A stretch of DNA of 64,000 nt from Bacteroidetes bacterium UBA2664 (GTDB lineage Bacteria; Bacteroidota; Rhodothermia; Balneolales; Balneolaceae), in NCBI GenBank assembly GCA_002359315.1, contig DEMS01000003.1, forward strand, positions 1 through 64,000. Direction: 5' to 3'. This document shows positions 52,831 through 62,530 of the stretch, piece after piece. The translations under genes were made by a program, and so were the position numbers. The notes beneath the pieces were generated by a model. That model was not told the origin of the DNA. It made no database searches and worked only from the letters and a program-made list of their open reading frames with translations. Positions within the stretch are counted from its first letter, which is position 1; each line of letters begins with the position of its first letter.

Positions 52831-54771
52831 TTAATTCAGTATTTTATTCAAGAACGGCCCGGCACTTGAGCCGCTGTTGTTATTTTTTTGAAAGGTGATG
52901 ATGAGGCTGTTGCCGGTCGCATCTGGTTCTACTTTTCGGGATCCTTTAAGCTGTTGCAAAAGATTATCAAACAGTATGATGTTCAATTTCGAATCATTAT
53001 TCCCACCCGCTTTAAATCCTTCAAAACTGTTCGTTCCTTCACGTTTAATGACTAAATGAACTGTTTCAGTTTCCTCAGTTAACCGAATTTCTAAAGGGGT
53101 TGAAAGATCTTCGAAACAGTTAAACAATAAATGGTTGATTGCTAAAGAGAGAGGAATCGCCTGGTTGATATTCAATTCCACCCCGCCCGAGTGTACCTTT
53201 ACATGAGGCGTATTTTCATTGGCCTGACTTTTTAATACAATAGAAACAAGATCTTTCAATAACTCACCAAGAGGTGCACAGGTAAAGGAGTCACTTTGAT
53301 AGAGATTATCATGAATCAGGGCAATCGATTTAATTTGAGAATGGATTGAAGACAGACCTCCTGAATCACCGTCACTAAGTTCCAATTGCAGAATACCGGA
53401 AATCAGCGCGATGTTATTTTTAACACGGTGATGAATTTCTGAGAGCATTAATTCTTTCTCTTTTAAAGAATTCGAAAGTTTAATTTCACTCTTTTTAATT
53501 TGAGTGATATCCTGCAAAATTCCGGATACCCGAATCGTTTTCCCTTGTTCGTCGCGCGTAATTTCACCTCGTTCCATCACATATTTTACTTCGCCATCTG
53601 GAAGTGTGCAGCGATGCTCAAAAGGTACAAGTGAACCGCCCCCAATTATACGGTCAAAAGCGTCTTGTACAATATGGAGGTCTTCAGGATGAATGATCTT
53701 ATAAAATTGATCCATACTTGGAGTGAATGTATCCGGTGTTGTTCCTAAAATTGCGTGAAGCTCTTGTGACCAGGTAAGCATATCCAGATCCGGATACCAC
53801 TCCCAATGACCAACATTAGCTATTCGTTGTGCATTTTTTAAGATTTTGAGGGTCTCATCGTGTTTTTTTTCAATTTTTTTACGATCGCTGACATTTCTGG
53901 CTGTAGCATACCATAGATCATCTTTTAGGGATATCTGAAGTAAAAACCATATCGGTTCTTCTTTTTTGTTTAGTAGCTGAACCTCCACCTGAAAAATATT
54001 TTCTTTTCTGTTTTCAGCCCAGTCATTTAATTTTTCCAGGAATTCATTTCCCGGAGAGAGTACGGATAATGGTTTCCCTTCGATTTGATCTTGATCAAAA
54101 CCCAATATCTTTTTTACTTCCGGATTGATACTTAGAATATTGTACCGTTTCGGATCAATTAAAAACATGAGGTCGGCTGAATTGTCCAGGAATCGAGTTG
54201 TTTTTTGAAGTTCCTTGTTACTTTCATTCAGTTCCCTGTTTCTCTTTAACAGATTTAATCTCGCTTCTACTTCACGAGCCAATATTTTCAGCGCTTCCAA
54301 CTCTTCAGGATCAAGATCCCGAGGAGTGGTGTCTACAACACAAACAGAACCAATATTATTTCCCCTACTTCCCTTAATTGGCACACCTGCATAGAATCTG
54401 GCACCGGGATCTTGTTTTACGAATGGGAAATCTTTAAACCGTTCATCATTTTGTGTATCGGGTACAACCAAATGGGTTTCATGTTGAATGGTATGGCTGC
54501 AAAATGAGATTGATCTGGGCAGATACTCCATTTCGATACCGACGTTTGACTTACTCCATTGCTGTTCCCTATCAATAAAATTAATCTGAGCGACCGGTGC
54601 TTTTAGTATTTTTGCAGCAAGTTTTGCAAGGGAATCAAAATCAGCATCTTTACTCGAATTCAGGATTTTATATTCATAAAGCTCATCCAGACGCTCTTTT
54701 TCGATGTTGCTGATCTCTTTTATATTCTCTTTTTGAATCGAAGCAGAATCTATCATGACTAAATGGATCAA
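52831..54771 (-). CDS. GAF/PAS sensor histidine kinase (HisKA_2 type) with degenerate ATPase domain
   Basis: A cytosolic 646 aa sensor. An N-terminal GAF domain (about 35-175; PVAQINFIDREQQWSK) is followed by two PAS domains (about 195-305 and 310-430) and a HisKA_2 domain with phospho-acceptor EIHHRVKNNIALISGIL (about 450). The ATP-binding region keeps an N-box-like NHLLFNCFED, but the usual DxGxG motif reads REGTNSF and the G2 region is weak, so kinase activity is doubtful. No response regulator is adjacent. A perfect 20-base palindrome and a 16-bp repeat lie upstream. Confidence 0.88.
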   Translation of the reverse strand: MIHLVMIDSASIQKENIKEISNIEKERLDELYEYKILNSSKDADFDSLAKLAAKILKAPVAQINFIDREQQWSKSNVGIEMEYLPRSISFCSHTIQHETHLVVPDTQNDERFKDFPFVKQDPGARFYAGVPIKGSRGNNIGSVCVVDTTPRDLDPEELEALKILAREVEARLNLLKRNRELNESNKELQKTTRFLDNSADLMFLIDPKRYNILSINPEVKKILGFDQDQIEGKPLSVLSPGNEFLEKLNDWAENRKENIFQVEVQLLNKKEEPIWFLLQISLKDDLWYATARNVSDRKKIEKKHDETLKILKNAQRIANVGHWEWYPDLDMLTWSQELHAILGTTPDTFTPSMDQFYKIIHPEDLHIVQDAFDRIIGGGSLVPFEHRCTLPDGEVKYVMERGEITRDEQGKTIRVSGILQDITQIKKSEIKLSNSLKEKELMLSEIHHRVKNNIALISGILQLELSDGDSGGLSSIHSQIKSIALIHDNLYQSDSFTCAPLGELLKDLVSIVLKSQANENTPHVKVHSGGVELNINQAIPLSLAINHLLFNCFEDLSTPLEIRLTEETETVHLVIKREGTNSFEGFKAGGNNDSKLNIILFDNLLQQLKGSRKVEPDATGNSLIITFQKNNNSGSSAGPFLNKILN

Positions 54772-54852
54772 ATGTTAAAGGTAATCGTGCTTTCATAACT
54801 TCCTTATTAATTAATACGAATGAGGCTTTAGTTCGGATTGGATCCGGATCGT

Positions 54853-54872
54853 TTATTAGAAATTTCTAATAA
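54853..54872. promoter_or_regulatory. Perfect 20-bp palindrome upstream of the histidine kinase
   Basis: TTATTAGAAATTTCTAATAA, about 80-100 bases upstream of the kinase start on its 5' side. An operator for a dimeric regulator is possible, or a 3' stem for the UDG gene upstream on the same strand; no T run supports a terminator. Confidence 0.4.
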
Positions 54873-54882
54873 TAAAGGCAGA

Positions 54883-54962
54883 TCCAGTGAAGGTGTGGTC
54901 CAGTGAAAGTGTGATCCAGTGAAGGTATGATTCAGTGAAGATGTGGTCCAGTGAAGGTCGTG
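54883..54962. repeat. 16-bp tandem repeat, five diverged copies
   Basis: Five consecutive 16-base units of the form TCCAGTGAAGGTGTGG with one to four differences each. It lies between the UDG and histidine kinase genes. A further weaker copy may follow (to about 54985). Confidence 0.9.
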
Positions 54963-55038
54963 CTTGATAACGCAAGGCCAGTAAAGGTTGGGGGAAATAA
55001 TGGAAGGCCCCGGTGATTTGTATAAGTACTTTATAGTA

Positions 55039-55860
55039 CTAATGCTCTTCGCTCAGCTCTGCAACTCTTTTCTTTACTCTTTGGACATCCTCCCAAACAG
55101 GCCGTTTCCATTGTGGATTTCTCAGTAACGCCGCCGGATGATATGTCACTGTAAGGAGAGTATTCCGAAATGGATAAAATTCTTCGCGCAAGTTTTTGAG
55201 TGAATCATCTCTGTCCAAAAGTGTTGTTCCAGACACTTTACCCAGACAGAGAATGATCTTCGGTTGGATCAGATCAATCTGGCGTAACAGGTAAGGGAGG
55301 CTTCGTTTCCTTTCTTCATCACTCGGATTCCGATTGCCGGGTGGACGATGTTTCAGAATGTTGGCGATATAGACTTCTTCTCGCTTAAAATCGATGGCAG
55401 CCAATATTTTATTGAGTAATTGCCCGGCCGCTCCTACAAAAGGTTCCCCCTCTAAGTCTTCTTGTTCACCCGGTGCTTCACCAATCAGCATTAAGTTTGC
55501 ATTTGGATTCCCGACTCCAAAAACAAGGCGGGTGCCTTGAAGGTCTGTACGGAGATCTTCAGACTCTTCACATAATTGATGCAATTGATCTAAATTTTGA
55601 CACGACTCAAGCTTCTCCTTTAAAGTGACTGGTTTTTGACTTTCCGGGTTCTCAATTGAGGTAGATTTATTTACGGAATCAGATATAGAATTATGCAAAA
55701 GTTCATTCTCAATATCATGCTTCTCTTGAGACATGATTTTATCCTCCTCTTCCGCAGTGAACGTAAAAGGTCCATACATTTCCTGTTCATCTGCAAGGAA
55801 TTGAGCAATTTCTGATAATAGGTCTTCTTTATTCGGGCTACTCATTTTGTGCAGTATCAA
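55039..55860 (-). CDS. Uracil-DNA glycosylase, family 4-like, apparently without the Fe-S ligands
   Basis: DNA repair enzyme (273 aa) removing uracil from DNA. Seen: motif A GEAPGEQEDLEGEPFVG, HRPPGNRNPSDEE, and motif B TYHPAALLRNP, all family 4 landmarks. The N-terminal about 100 residues are acidic and non-conserved. Family 4 enzymes usually bind a 4Fe-4S cluster through CxxC, KCRPP and a later Cys; here the second is KHRPP, the third position is Ser, and only one Cys is near the first. A cluster-free variant is likely. Confidence 0.88.
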   Translation of the reverse strand: MILHKMSSPNKEDLLSEIAQFLADEQEMYGPFTFTAEEEDKIMSQEKHDIENELLHNSISDSVNKSTSIENPESQKPVTLKEKLESCQNLDQLHQLCEESEDLRTDLQGTRLVFGVGNPNANLMLIGEAPGEQEDLEGEPFVGAAGQLLNKILAAIDFKREEVYIANILKHRPPGNRNPSDEERKRSLPYLLRQIDLIQPKIILCLGKVSGTTLLDRDDSLKNLREEFYPFRNTLLTVTYHPAALLRNPQWKRPVWEDVQRVKKRVAELSEEH

Positions 55861-56077
55861 TCACATGGTTTGGAACAGAATGAATGTAATAGTTTTTAAA
55901 GCCGGATGCAGAGTGAATGAGGAGAAATTCAGAATTAAGTGTCAAAAATGGAGTGACACGGTTCAAAAAAAACTGAAAGATTGGCATCATAAGGAACCCT
56001 GCCGTGTCCTTAGAAAAGATGCAATAGATATCAATTGGATGTTTGGTTTTTATGAACGCACAATACCAAATGGCTGA
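55847..56077 (+). CDS. Possible small basic protein (uncertain)
   Basis: An open frame of 76 codons (a 65-codon version starts at ATG 55880) filling the gap between the UDG and PHP genes and overlapping both slightly. The product would be Lys/Arg-rich with several Trp and Cys and no recognised domain. It is the only ORF spanning the gap, but no ribosome site or homologue supports it, so it may be chance. Confidence 0.22.
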   Translation: MCSINHMVWNRMNVIVFKAGCRVNEEKFRIKCQKWSDTVQKKLKDWHHKEPCRVLRKDAIDINWMFGFYERTIPNG

Positions 56078-57147
56078 GTATATGTTCTCCCACGGTCGCT
56101 TAGGATTACTGCACGAACAAAAGTAGCCGAAGAGGGGACATCGCTTACATGGATTGTATGGCCGGTGTGAATCACCTTGCTGTCAACGGATTCGGGGTCG
56201 TGGGTCATCCATTCAATTTCATTGTAGTCACCAAAAAATGTGAGCTCAATGCGACCCTCCTCGGCTTCAATGTTTCTAATTGTAATATCCGGGCGATCCC
56301 CTATTTCAACAGGAACGTAGAGATAGAGATGACCCTGTTCCATTGCTGATCTTACATTTTCGATAGTAAGGTCAGAAATTAGAAAAATATTTCGATTCCG
56401 CCCGAAATGATTCGTTCCGTGAGTGTCATCATTTGCAAACCCCCATACTGTACGGTCCGGCATCAGTTTATGCAGAATGGCATCCCATTTTGGGCGATCC
56501 ATCGGATAACGGTCTGTTTGATTGTAGATTTCCTGTCCAATGACATGTGGATAGGTTTGATAAAAATCCACATACCAGTCTGTGTCTCGATCATATCTGC
56601 CGGGATGGAAAAACATCGCTAAACCGTCGCGATTTCCTACTTCATTAAACGAAGTATGTTCATCAGATTCGGCACCGGCGTAATCACTCATATAACTGCC
56701 AATGTGATGTCCGGCCGATAATTCACTACCTTCCACAGCGAGCATACCGAGTTCATCGGGATCTCGATTTTGCCACTCTTCATTAGCTCGTGACTCGTAG
56801 GTCTCATTGTAACGTGGATTGATTTTATCTTTAATCATAAAATAGATATCGTTCAACTCCGTCCAGGGATAGAGCGTTTGAGGATGAGCGTCATGATGAT
56901 GGGTGTCATGATCCGTTAATGCGAGAATGTGATAATCCAGTTCATGGTATTTATCAATGGCCTGATGAGGATCAAAGGAGCCATCGGAAAGTGTGGTGTG
57001 AGTATGCAAATTGGCATCAAAATATTGAACGGTTTGCCAATCAATATCTTCATACGGATTCAGAAAATAATCCCCTTCAACGGATTGGTTAGAGGGTACA
57101 AAAAGTATTAGTATCAGTGCCTTTAAATAGTAGTATTTGAAATCCAT
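56050..57147 (-). CDS. Exported PHP-domain phosphoesterase-like protein
   Basis: A 365 aa PHP-superfamily protein with an N-terminal hydrophobic segment (about 6-20). Seen metal-site motifs: LHTHTTLSDGSF (about 46-57), LTDHDTHHHDA, VEGSELSAG, FFHPGRYDRD, and FANDDTHGTNH. This is the full set of PHP metal ligands, so a metallo-phosphoesterase or related hydrolase is likely, acting in the periplasm or outside. The C-terminal 80 residues form a beta domain. The substrate is unknown. Upstream is the heptamer-repeat region. Confidence 0.82.
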   Translation of the reverse strand: MDFKYYYLKALILILFVPSNQSVEGDYFLNPYEDIDWQTVQYFDANLHTHTTLSDGSFDPHQAIDKYHELDYHILALTDHDTHHHDAHPQTLYPWTELNDIYFMIKDKINPRYNETYESRANEEWQNRDPDELGMLAVEGSELSAGHHIGSYMSDYAGAESDEHTSFNEVGNRDGLAMFFHPGRYDRDTDWYVDFYQTYPHVIGQEIYNQTDRYPMDRPKWDAILHKLMPDRTVWGFANDDTHGTNHFGRNRNIFLISDLTIENVRSAMEQGHLYLYVPVEIGDRPDITIRNIEAEEGRIELTFFGDYNEIEWMTHDPESVDSKVIHTGHTIHVSDVPSSATFVRAVILSDRGRTYTQPFGIVRS

Positions 57148-57300
57148 AAATTTGGTAATTGTTCAAAAGAAGCGTTTACTATATCCATTATTTCTATAAT
57201 ACTCTTTCAATATCAGTTTCCAAAATCAAGAAATTGTAAACACGACTCGTAGAATTACTAACTTCTAATCGGTTAACCTCTGGAAAATGCAGTACTTTAC

Positions 57301-57370
57301 CGTGAATCGTGAATCGTGAATCGTGAATCGTGAACCGTGAACCGTGAACCGTGAACCGTGAACCGTAAAC
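57301..57370. repeat. Heptamer tandem repeat, ten copies in two sequence layers
   Basis: Four copies of CGTGAAT, then five of CGTGAAC, then one CGTAAAC. It lies between the PHP gene (promoter side) and the end of the beta-lactamase-like gene. No spacers, so not a CRISPR array. Confidence 0.95.
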
Positions 57371-57398
57371 CGTGGTAGGAGTAATGGAATAAAAACCG

Positions 57399-58946
57399 CT
57401 AATATTTCAACTTCTCATATACTACATCCCGATAGGAATTGGAGGGATAAGCGCCTACCTGAAGCATCATGGGTCGAAGGGTGAACCGAATCTCGAGTCG
57501 ATTGATTTTACCTTCGTAATCCATATGAAACTGCAAAAACTCTTCTCGTTGAGCTGGATTATTCCAAATCATTCGAAAAGTGTTGTGATGCCAATGTTCC
57601 AGCTCTGCTGTAAGGTCTTCATCATCAAAAATAGTCAGAATAAGTTTATCATCTTCCAGTCCGATCCTTGCCGTGTCATAGAGGTCATTGATATAACGAC
57701 CCACATAATCTTGCAAGTGATGAGTGGGGACAGTGCCGGAAATACGGGTAGATTCAAATTGTTCACGGAGCTCTGTTGTCGTTTCAAATTGATTAGAGTA
57801 TGATTCATAATACAGTTCTGCCCAATCCCGATCTGTGGCTCCAAGCATATGGTCGATCACCTGGTATCCGACAGCATCCAAAAAATTATTAAAAGTATTA
57901 GTCATGATGATGATTCCAAAGTTGTGTTGAGGCATCAGCATATAGTTTGTGTTCATACCGTCCGTGGCACCGCCGTGCGACAATATCCGAAATCCTCGAA
58001 AATCGGTAATACGATAACCGTATCCGTAAGAGTTTTGAGGAGCATTGGCATTTGTAGAGTTCAGGGACACTTTGGGAGTCTGTATATCTCTCATTACTTC
58101 TTCGGAAAGAATGCGATTCCCCTCATATAATCCTTCATTGAGCTGCATTAACATCCATTTAGCCATGTCTGATACTGTAGAATTGACGCCGCCTGCCGGT
58201 GCTGCTATGTCCCAGTTACGTCTCTGAATTGGAACAACTTCACCATTAATGTATTGATGAGGCCAGGCAGCATTAGTCTCATCCAGATCATTTATGGAGG
58301 TGTTGGTGCGGGTCATTTCCATTCTCTCAAAAAAGCGGTTGGCTACCAGATCATCCCAATCGCGCCCGGAAACTGCAGCTGCGATTTCCCCGGCCAGAGT
58401 ATACATAACATTGCTGTAGACATATTGAGATCGGAATGGCTCTTCAAATGTATGATGTCTCATACGATGAATGAGTTCATATCGACTTCGATCAGTCATA
58501 AACTGTAATCGGTTTCCTAAAATCCGTCCAACTCCCACTTGATGAGTTAACAGATCATGAATGGTTACATTTGCCGTTGCGAATGGATCACTCAGTTCAA
58601 ACCAGGGCAATATGTCACGGACAGGATCATTCCAATTAATTAATCCCTGTTCCACCATTAGGCCGACCGACATTGCCGTGATATGTTTACTCACAGAAGC
58701 AATGCCGAATTGTGTATGCTCATTAATCAATCCATCTTCGCCCAATTTCTTTACACCAAAGCCCTTTGAATACGCTATTTCCCCATCTTTTACGATTGCA
58801 ATGGCCATACCGGGAATCCCCCATTTCTCCATTCCCTCTTCTATCCATGATTCAAAATTCTCCGGTACTATGTCCTGAGCGAAAAGTGTAGATGAGCTGA
58901 TAAAAAGAGTCAGGATCAGTGAAATAAGCAGTGAAAATCGTTTCAT
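57399..58946 (-). CDS. Serine hydrolase, beta-lactamase/class C PBP-like (secreted)
   Basis: A 515 aa exported protein with a Sec signal peptide (MKRFSLLISLILTLFISSS, cleavage near AQ at about 24). Seen: catalytic SVSK (in GIASVSKHITA, about 79-89), YSN motif (FRSQYVYSNVMYTLAGEI), and HGGATDG in place of KTG, typical of the EstB/AmpC-like family. A C-terminal about 110-residue lipocalin-like domain (DUF3471) follows. It may be a D-aminopeptidase, esterase or amidase rather than a beta-lactamase. A single gene; the repeat region lies just after it. Confidence 0.9.
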   Translation of the reverse strand: MKRFSLLISLILTLFISSSTLFAQDIVPENFESWIEEGMEKWGIPGMAIAIVKDGEIAYSKGFGVKKLGEDGLINEHTQFGIASVSKHITAMSVGLMVEQGLINWNDPVRDILPWFELSDPFATANVTIHDLLTHQVGVGRILGNRLQFMTDRSRYELIHRMRHHTFEEPFRSQYVYSNVMYTLAGEIAAAVSGRDWDDLVANRFFERMEMTRTNTSINDLDETNAAWPHQYINGEVVPIQRRNWDIAAPAGGVNSTVSDMAKWMLMQLNEGLYEGNRILSEEVMRDIQTPKVSLNSTNANAPQNSYGYGYRITDFRGFRILSHGGATDGMNTNYMLMPQHNFGIIIMTNTFNNFLDAVGYQVIDHMLGATDRDWAELYYESYSNQFETTTELREQFESTRISGTVPTHHLQDYVGRYINDLYDTARIGLEDDKLILTIFDDEDLTAELEHWHHNTFRMIWNNPAQREEFLQFHMDYEGKINRLEIRFTLRPMMLQVGAYPSNSYRDVVYEKLKY

Positions 58947-59088
58947 ATGTGGATTTTATTTATTATCAGTTAGGATAGAAAGCCATTGAATTTATAAAAG
59001 AATCAACAACTTATTAATTTGAAATATAACAAGCTATCATTCTGATTCGGTTGATTTCCAATTCAGTGTAAAAGTATGTTTGTGTATC

Positions 59089-62000
59089 CTATCGTTGCAG
59101 ATTGTCTATCTGCCTTAGTCTTTCAAAATATCGCTCAATCAGACGCTGATACTCTTCATTGAAGCGGGTGTAATTAGGATCTTGCATTCTGGCCCTGATC
59201 TCCTGTTCCAGTTCTTCAAGGGTCATATTTGGTGGTAATACACGATTATATTCAGTAGCTGCAGTCCCTTCCCGCTCATCTTCTTCTCCGCGTTGTTGCA
59301 ACGACTGCTCAGCAGATAGCATTCTGGAGAGGATATTTTGCTGTCTCTGTATCATGATAGGGTCCGTAATACCCCCACGCATGTCGTTGATCGAGTCTTC
59401 CATCTCTTCTAACATACGTTGAAGTTCACTCAGTGCACGATCTCCTTCATTCAGGGCACCCCGTTGTTGTAACTCCTGCATCTGCTTACGAATTTCGTTC
59501 TGTTGTTGTGCGATCTGATCCAAACGGTCCGATTGCTCACGGGTGAGGCGTTCACCCTGTGCATCATTAATTAAATTCTGCAACTGCTGATTCAACATCT
59601 GTTGATCCTGGGACATATTTTGCATCTGCTCAATCATCTGCTGCATGGTCATGCCGCCACCGGCCCCTCCATTCTGTTGATTCATAATCTGATCAATGAG
59701 TGTTGCAATCATAGAAGATAGATCATTGATCCCGGCCAGTGACTCACGGGTAGCTATACCGGATCCGCGCTGATTACGATCAATCATCTGATCCATCGAT
59801 CTATTCAGCAATCTTTCTACTTCAGCTTTTTTACGATTTACCTGATTGGGGATACCGGGCAACTCAGCGGAGACCTGAAAAAGAGTATCTGCAACTATGG
59901 TAAACTGATCATTTACGTTTTTCTGTTGTCTTGCCAAATCGACAAAACCAAGACTTCGGGTGCGGGTCTCCGCAGCTGTCTGAGTTAGATACTCTTGCAT
60001 ATCTGAGATCTCCAATAGCGTGTAGAGAGCTCTTTGCAAAGCTATTATATTGACTTGAATCTGTTGGCCACTCATCTGTTCAATGGAAGTTCGAAACCGC
60101 TTGGACTCGGTCATCATCTGCTCTCCAATCTGCTCTTGTTGATCCTGCACATCTTCGGATGGTGATGATTCGCCACCTTCTTGTTCCTGGCCTACCTTCT
60201 CTGATAATTGTTCCAATTGACCACGAATCGATTCCAATTCTTTTTGGCCCTCTTCTTTGATCTGTCGAAGTCGCTCTTCAGCCCGGGTGGGAGGGTTACT
60301 GTCCAGGCGATTCAATTGGTCCGAAATAGAATCCAGGTCATCATCCAGATTCTGCAGTTCGTTTGCAAGTTGATCGATAGATCCTTCCGGATTATTTTGA
60401 ATCCTCTCAGCCATATCCTCATATTGTGAGGCTAATTTATCCAGATCACTATTCATTTTTAGTTGCTTGAATAGTTCTGCAGTTCTTTCGAGCCGTTCCC
60501 GATAGAGATTTTCATTGAAGGATAAATTTTCTAAAGCATTTTCAAGTTCTTCTTGAGACATATTCTCCAGTGCCTGTTGCAGTTGTTCCATTGCCTCAAG
60601 CAGTGCGGGATCATCCAGTTCACTCATCAATTGTTGGAGTTCCCTGTATGCGCGTTGTGTCTCTTCTGATATCCGGCTACTCTGCTCCATCTCAGATCTT
60701 AATTCATTGAACTTTTCATTCATCTCCCGGACAGATTCATTAATAAGCTCCTGACGATCCCTGATATTTTCTAATAACTGCTCTTCTTCAAAGCCACCTT
60801 CCGGATTCTCCTTTAATTGGTCGAGAAATTCCTGATACTCCTCTTCCATCTGTTGAAAGCGATCAGAGACCTGATCCATCTCACTCTGTACATCTCTTTC
60901 CTGACTGTCGAGTTCATCAAAATATTCAGTAAGGGATGGGATCTGAATAATCACCGACTGCGATTCGCTCATTTTATATCCGGTAATTTCATCATTATCC
61001 CAAACACGTATGTTAAAAATAATCTGATCTCTTGGCTTCAGGTCAAATTCACTTAGTTCCAATAGATATCGTTCATTTCTTCCGTTTACGGGACGTTCTA
61101 AAGGAATGGAACCACGTTGGGATTCATCTACAAAAGCGCGCTGATACTCCCATTGAAGCTGAGCTCGGGTGAGGCCGAAATCGTCTGTAGCACGATAAAA
61201 AACATCAATGTCCTGAGGGTTATTCATCATGACTGTCGCTGCAGGTTCTTGGATCACAATACTTGGATATTGATCCTCTCGAACATTGAGTAAAATCCGA
61301 AATGGATTTCGATTCGTGAGCCCTTCCGTATCTTTCAGATGAAAGCGCAGTGTATCACTTGTTTCAGGAGTAAATGATGTTGAAAATTGATTTGATTCGA
61401 TATCAGCACTGTCCAGTTCCGTCTCTTCACTCTCACTGATGGCACCGGTTACAGAGACCTCTTGCATTGGTTTGTTGGTTCTGCCTGATAGTGTCAATAC
61501 CGATCCGCTGTAGAGATTGATCTGTGTAAAAGGATATTCCAGAGTATTTTCCTGCAAACCGGTGTAAGAGGGTGGGGTGACTGTCGCTATCAATTCATCA
61601 AAGCGGGGTTGATGCTGGACATCGATTCGATAGGTATCGCTGAAGAAGCCATCCATCTCAAATCGATAATCAATAGATTGATTTAGTTCTATAGTCCGTG
61701 ATTTAAATAAAGTGACATTCGTTGAGATCATAGGACGTTCTCGAAAAACTTCTTCCAGATCGGTTTTGTACATAAACAGGGCCTGATCGGGAACTGCATT
61801 TTCTGAAAAGAGTATCCCAACTTCAAGAGTTGAGCCTACTTCTACGGTGGTATCCCCTGGGGTGACCGTGTAGTGATAGGGGTTCGGTTGAATAAAAGTA
61901 TTCCAAAAGGTAACCGCCCTAACAGTTTCAGCCGGATAACTGATCGATAAAAAGAGTATATAGATAACAGTACCGATAAATATATATCGGCCTGTTCGGT

Positions 62001-62466
62001 ATAGTGTCGTTTCATTTCTTTGATTCAGATAGTGTTTCAGTTGATTCCTGAACTGAGATTTTTCAACCGGCTGCAGGTTTGAGTTGATGGCTGCCTCATA
62101 AAATCGAGACTTTTTCTGTTCTGCATTCAGATAGAGATCCACAGCGCTTAAAAGGGATTTTTGTTTACTGTCGGTCAAAAAATCTTCATAAAACTGCTGA
62201 AATGATGTAATTCCGGTTTTAGTATGGATCCAATATCCGACCCATGCAGCGATCAATAGAATAAAACCGAGCAGCCCGGTTTTGAAACCGGACGACAGGA
62301 AGAGACTTTTTTCAAGTAGAATTAACAGTCCCAATCCAATCAGGAAAAAACCTAAACCATAAACAATCACAGAAATCGTGCGCTGCTGCTGAAGCTTTTG
62401 ATGAGCTTCTATCAGCAGATCGACAATCTCTTTCATCCTTTGATCAGATTGTTTTGATGGATCCAT
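59089..62466 (-). CDS. DUF4175 family large coiled-coil membrane protein
   Basis: A 1125 aa protein found in Bacteroidota. It has two N-terminal TM helices (about 34-52 and 62-82), a third (about 155-175), a beta-rich extracytoplasmic region (about 190-520), and a very long Gln/Glu-rich coiled coil (about 520-1120) with many LRE, QQ and EEL runs. The function is not known; the plan suggests a surface or envelope spacer or adhesin-like protein. It precedes (on the minus strand) the beta-lactamase-like gene by about 140 bases. Confidence 0.88.
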   Translation of the reverse strand: MDPSKQSDQRMKEIVDLLIEAHQKLQQQRTISVIVYGLGFFLIGLGLLILLEKSLFLSSGFKTGLLGFILLIAAWVGYWIHTKTGITSFQQFYEDFLTDSKQKSLLSAVDLYLNAEQKKSRFYEAAINSNLQPVEKSQFRNQLKHYLNQRNETTLYRTGRYIFIGTVIYILFLSISYPAETVRAVTFWNTFIQPNPYHYTVTPGDTTVEVGSTLEVGILFSENAVPDQALFMYKTDLEEVFRERPMISTNVTLFKSRTIELNQSIDYRFEMDGFFSDTYRIDVQHQPRFDELIATVTPPSYTGLQENTLEYPFTQINLYSGSVLTLSGRTNKPMQEVSVTGAISESEETELDSADIESNQFSTSFTPETSDTLRFHLKDTEGLTNRNPFRILLNVREDQYPSIVIQEPAATVMMNNPQDIDVFYRATDDFGLTRAQLQWEYQRAFVDESQRGSIPLERPVNGRNERYLLELSEFDLKPRDQIIFNIRVWDNDEITGYKMSESQSVIIQIPSLTEYFDELDSQERDVQSEMDQVSDRFQQMEEEYQEFLDQLKENPEGGFEEEQLLENIRDRQELINESVREMNEKFNELRSEMEQSSRISEETQRAYRELQQLMSELDDPALLEAMEQLQQALENMSQEELENALENLSFNENLYRERLERTAELFKQLKMNSDLDKLASQYEDMAERIQNNPEGSIDQLANELQNLDDDLDSISDQLNRLDSNPPTRAEERLRQIKEEGQKELESIRGQLEQLSEKVGQEQEGGESSPSEDVQDQQEQIGEQMMTESKRFRTSIEQMSGQQIQVNIIALQRALYTLLEISDMQEYLTQTAAETRTRSLGFVDLARQQKNVNDQFTIVADTLFQVSAELPGIPNQVNRKKAEVERLLNRSMDQMIDRNQRGSGIATRESLAGINDLSSMIATLIDQIMNQQNGGAGGGMTMQQMIEQMQNMSQDQQMLNQQLQNLINDAQGERLTREQSDRLDQIAQQQNEIRKQMQELQQRGALNEGDRALSELQRMLEEMEDSINDMRGGITDPIMIQRQQNILSRMLSAEQSLQQRGEEDEREGTAATEYNRVLPPNMTLEELEQEIRARMQDPNYTRFNEEYQRLIERYFERLRQIDNLQR

Positions 62467-62530
62467 TGAGGTGTAAAAAAGGGTTGAGTACTAAGAACAA
62501 CGGCTTTAGGTTAACGGGTGTTCAGACGAT

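Noticed and set aside
57301..57370. CRISPR array
   Set aside because: Repeats are 7 bases with no spacers and there are no cas genes in the window.
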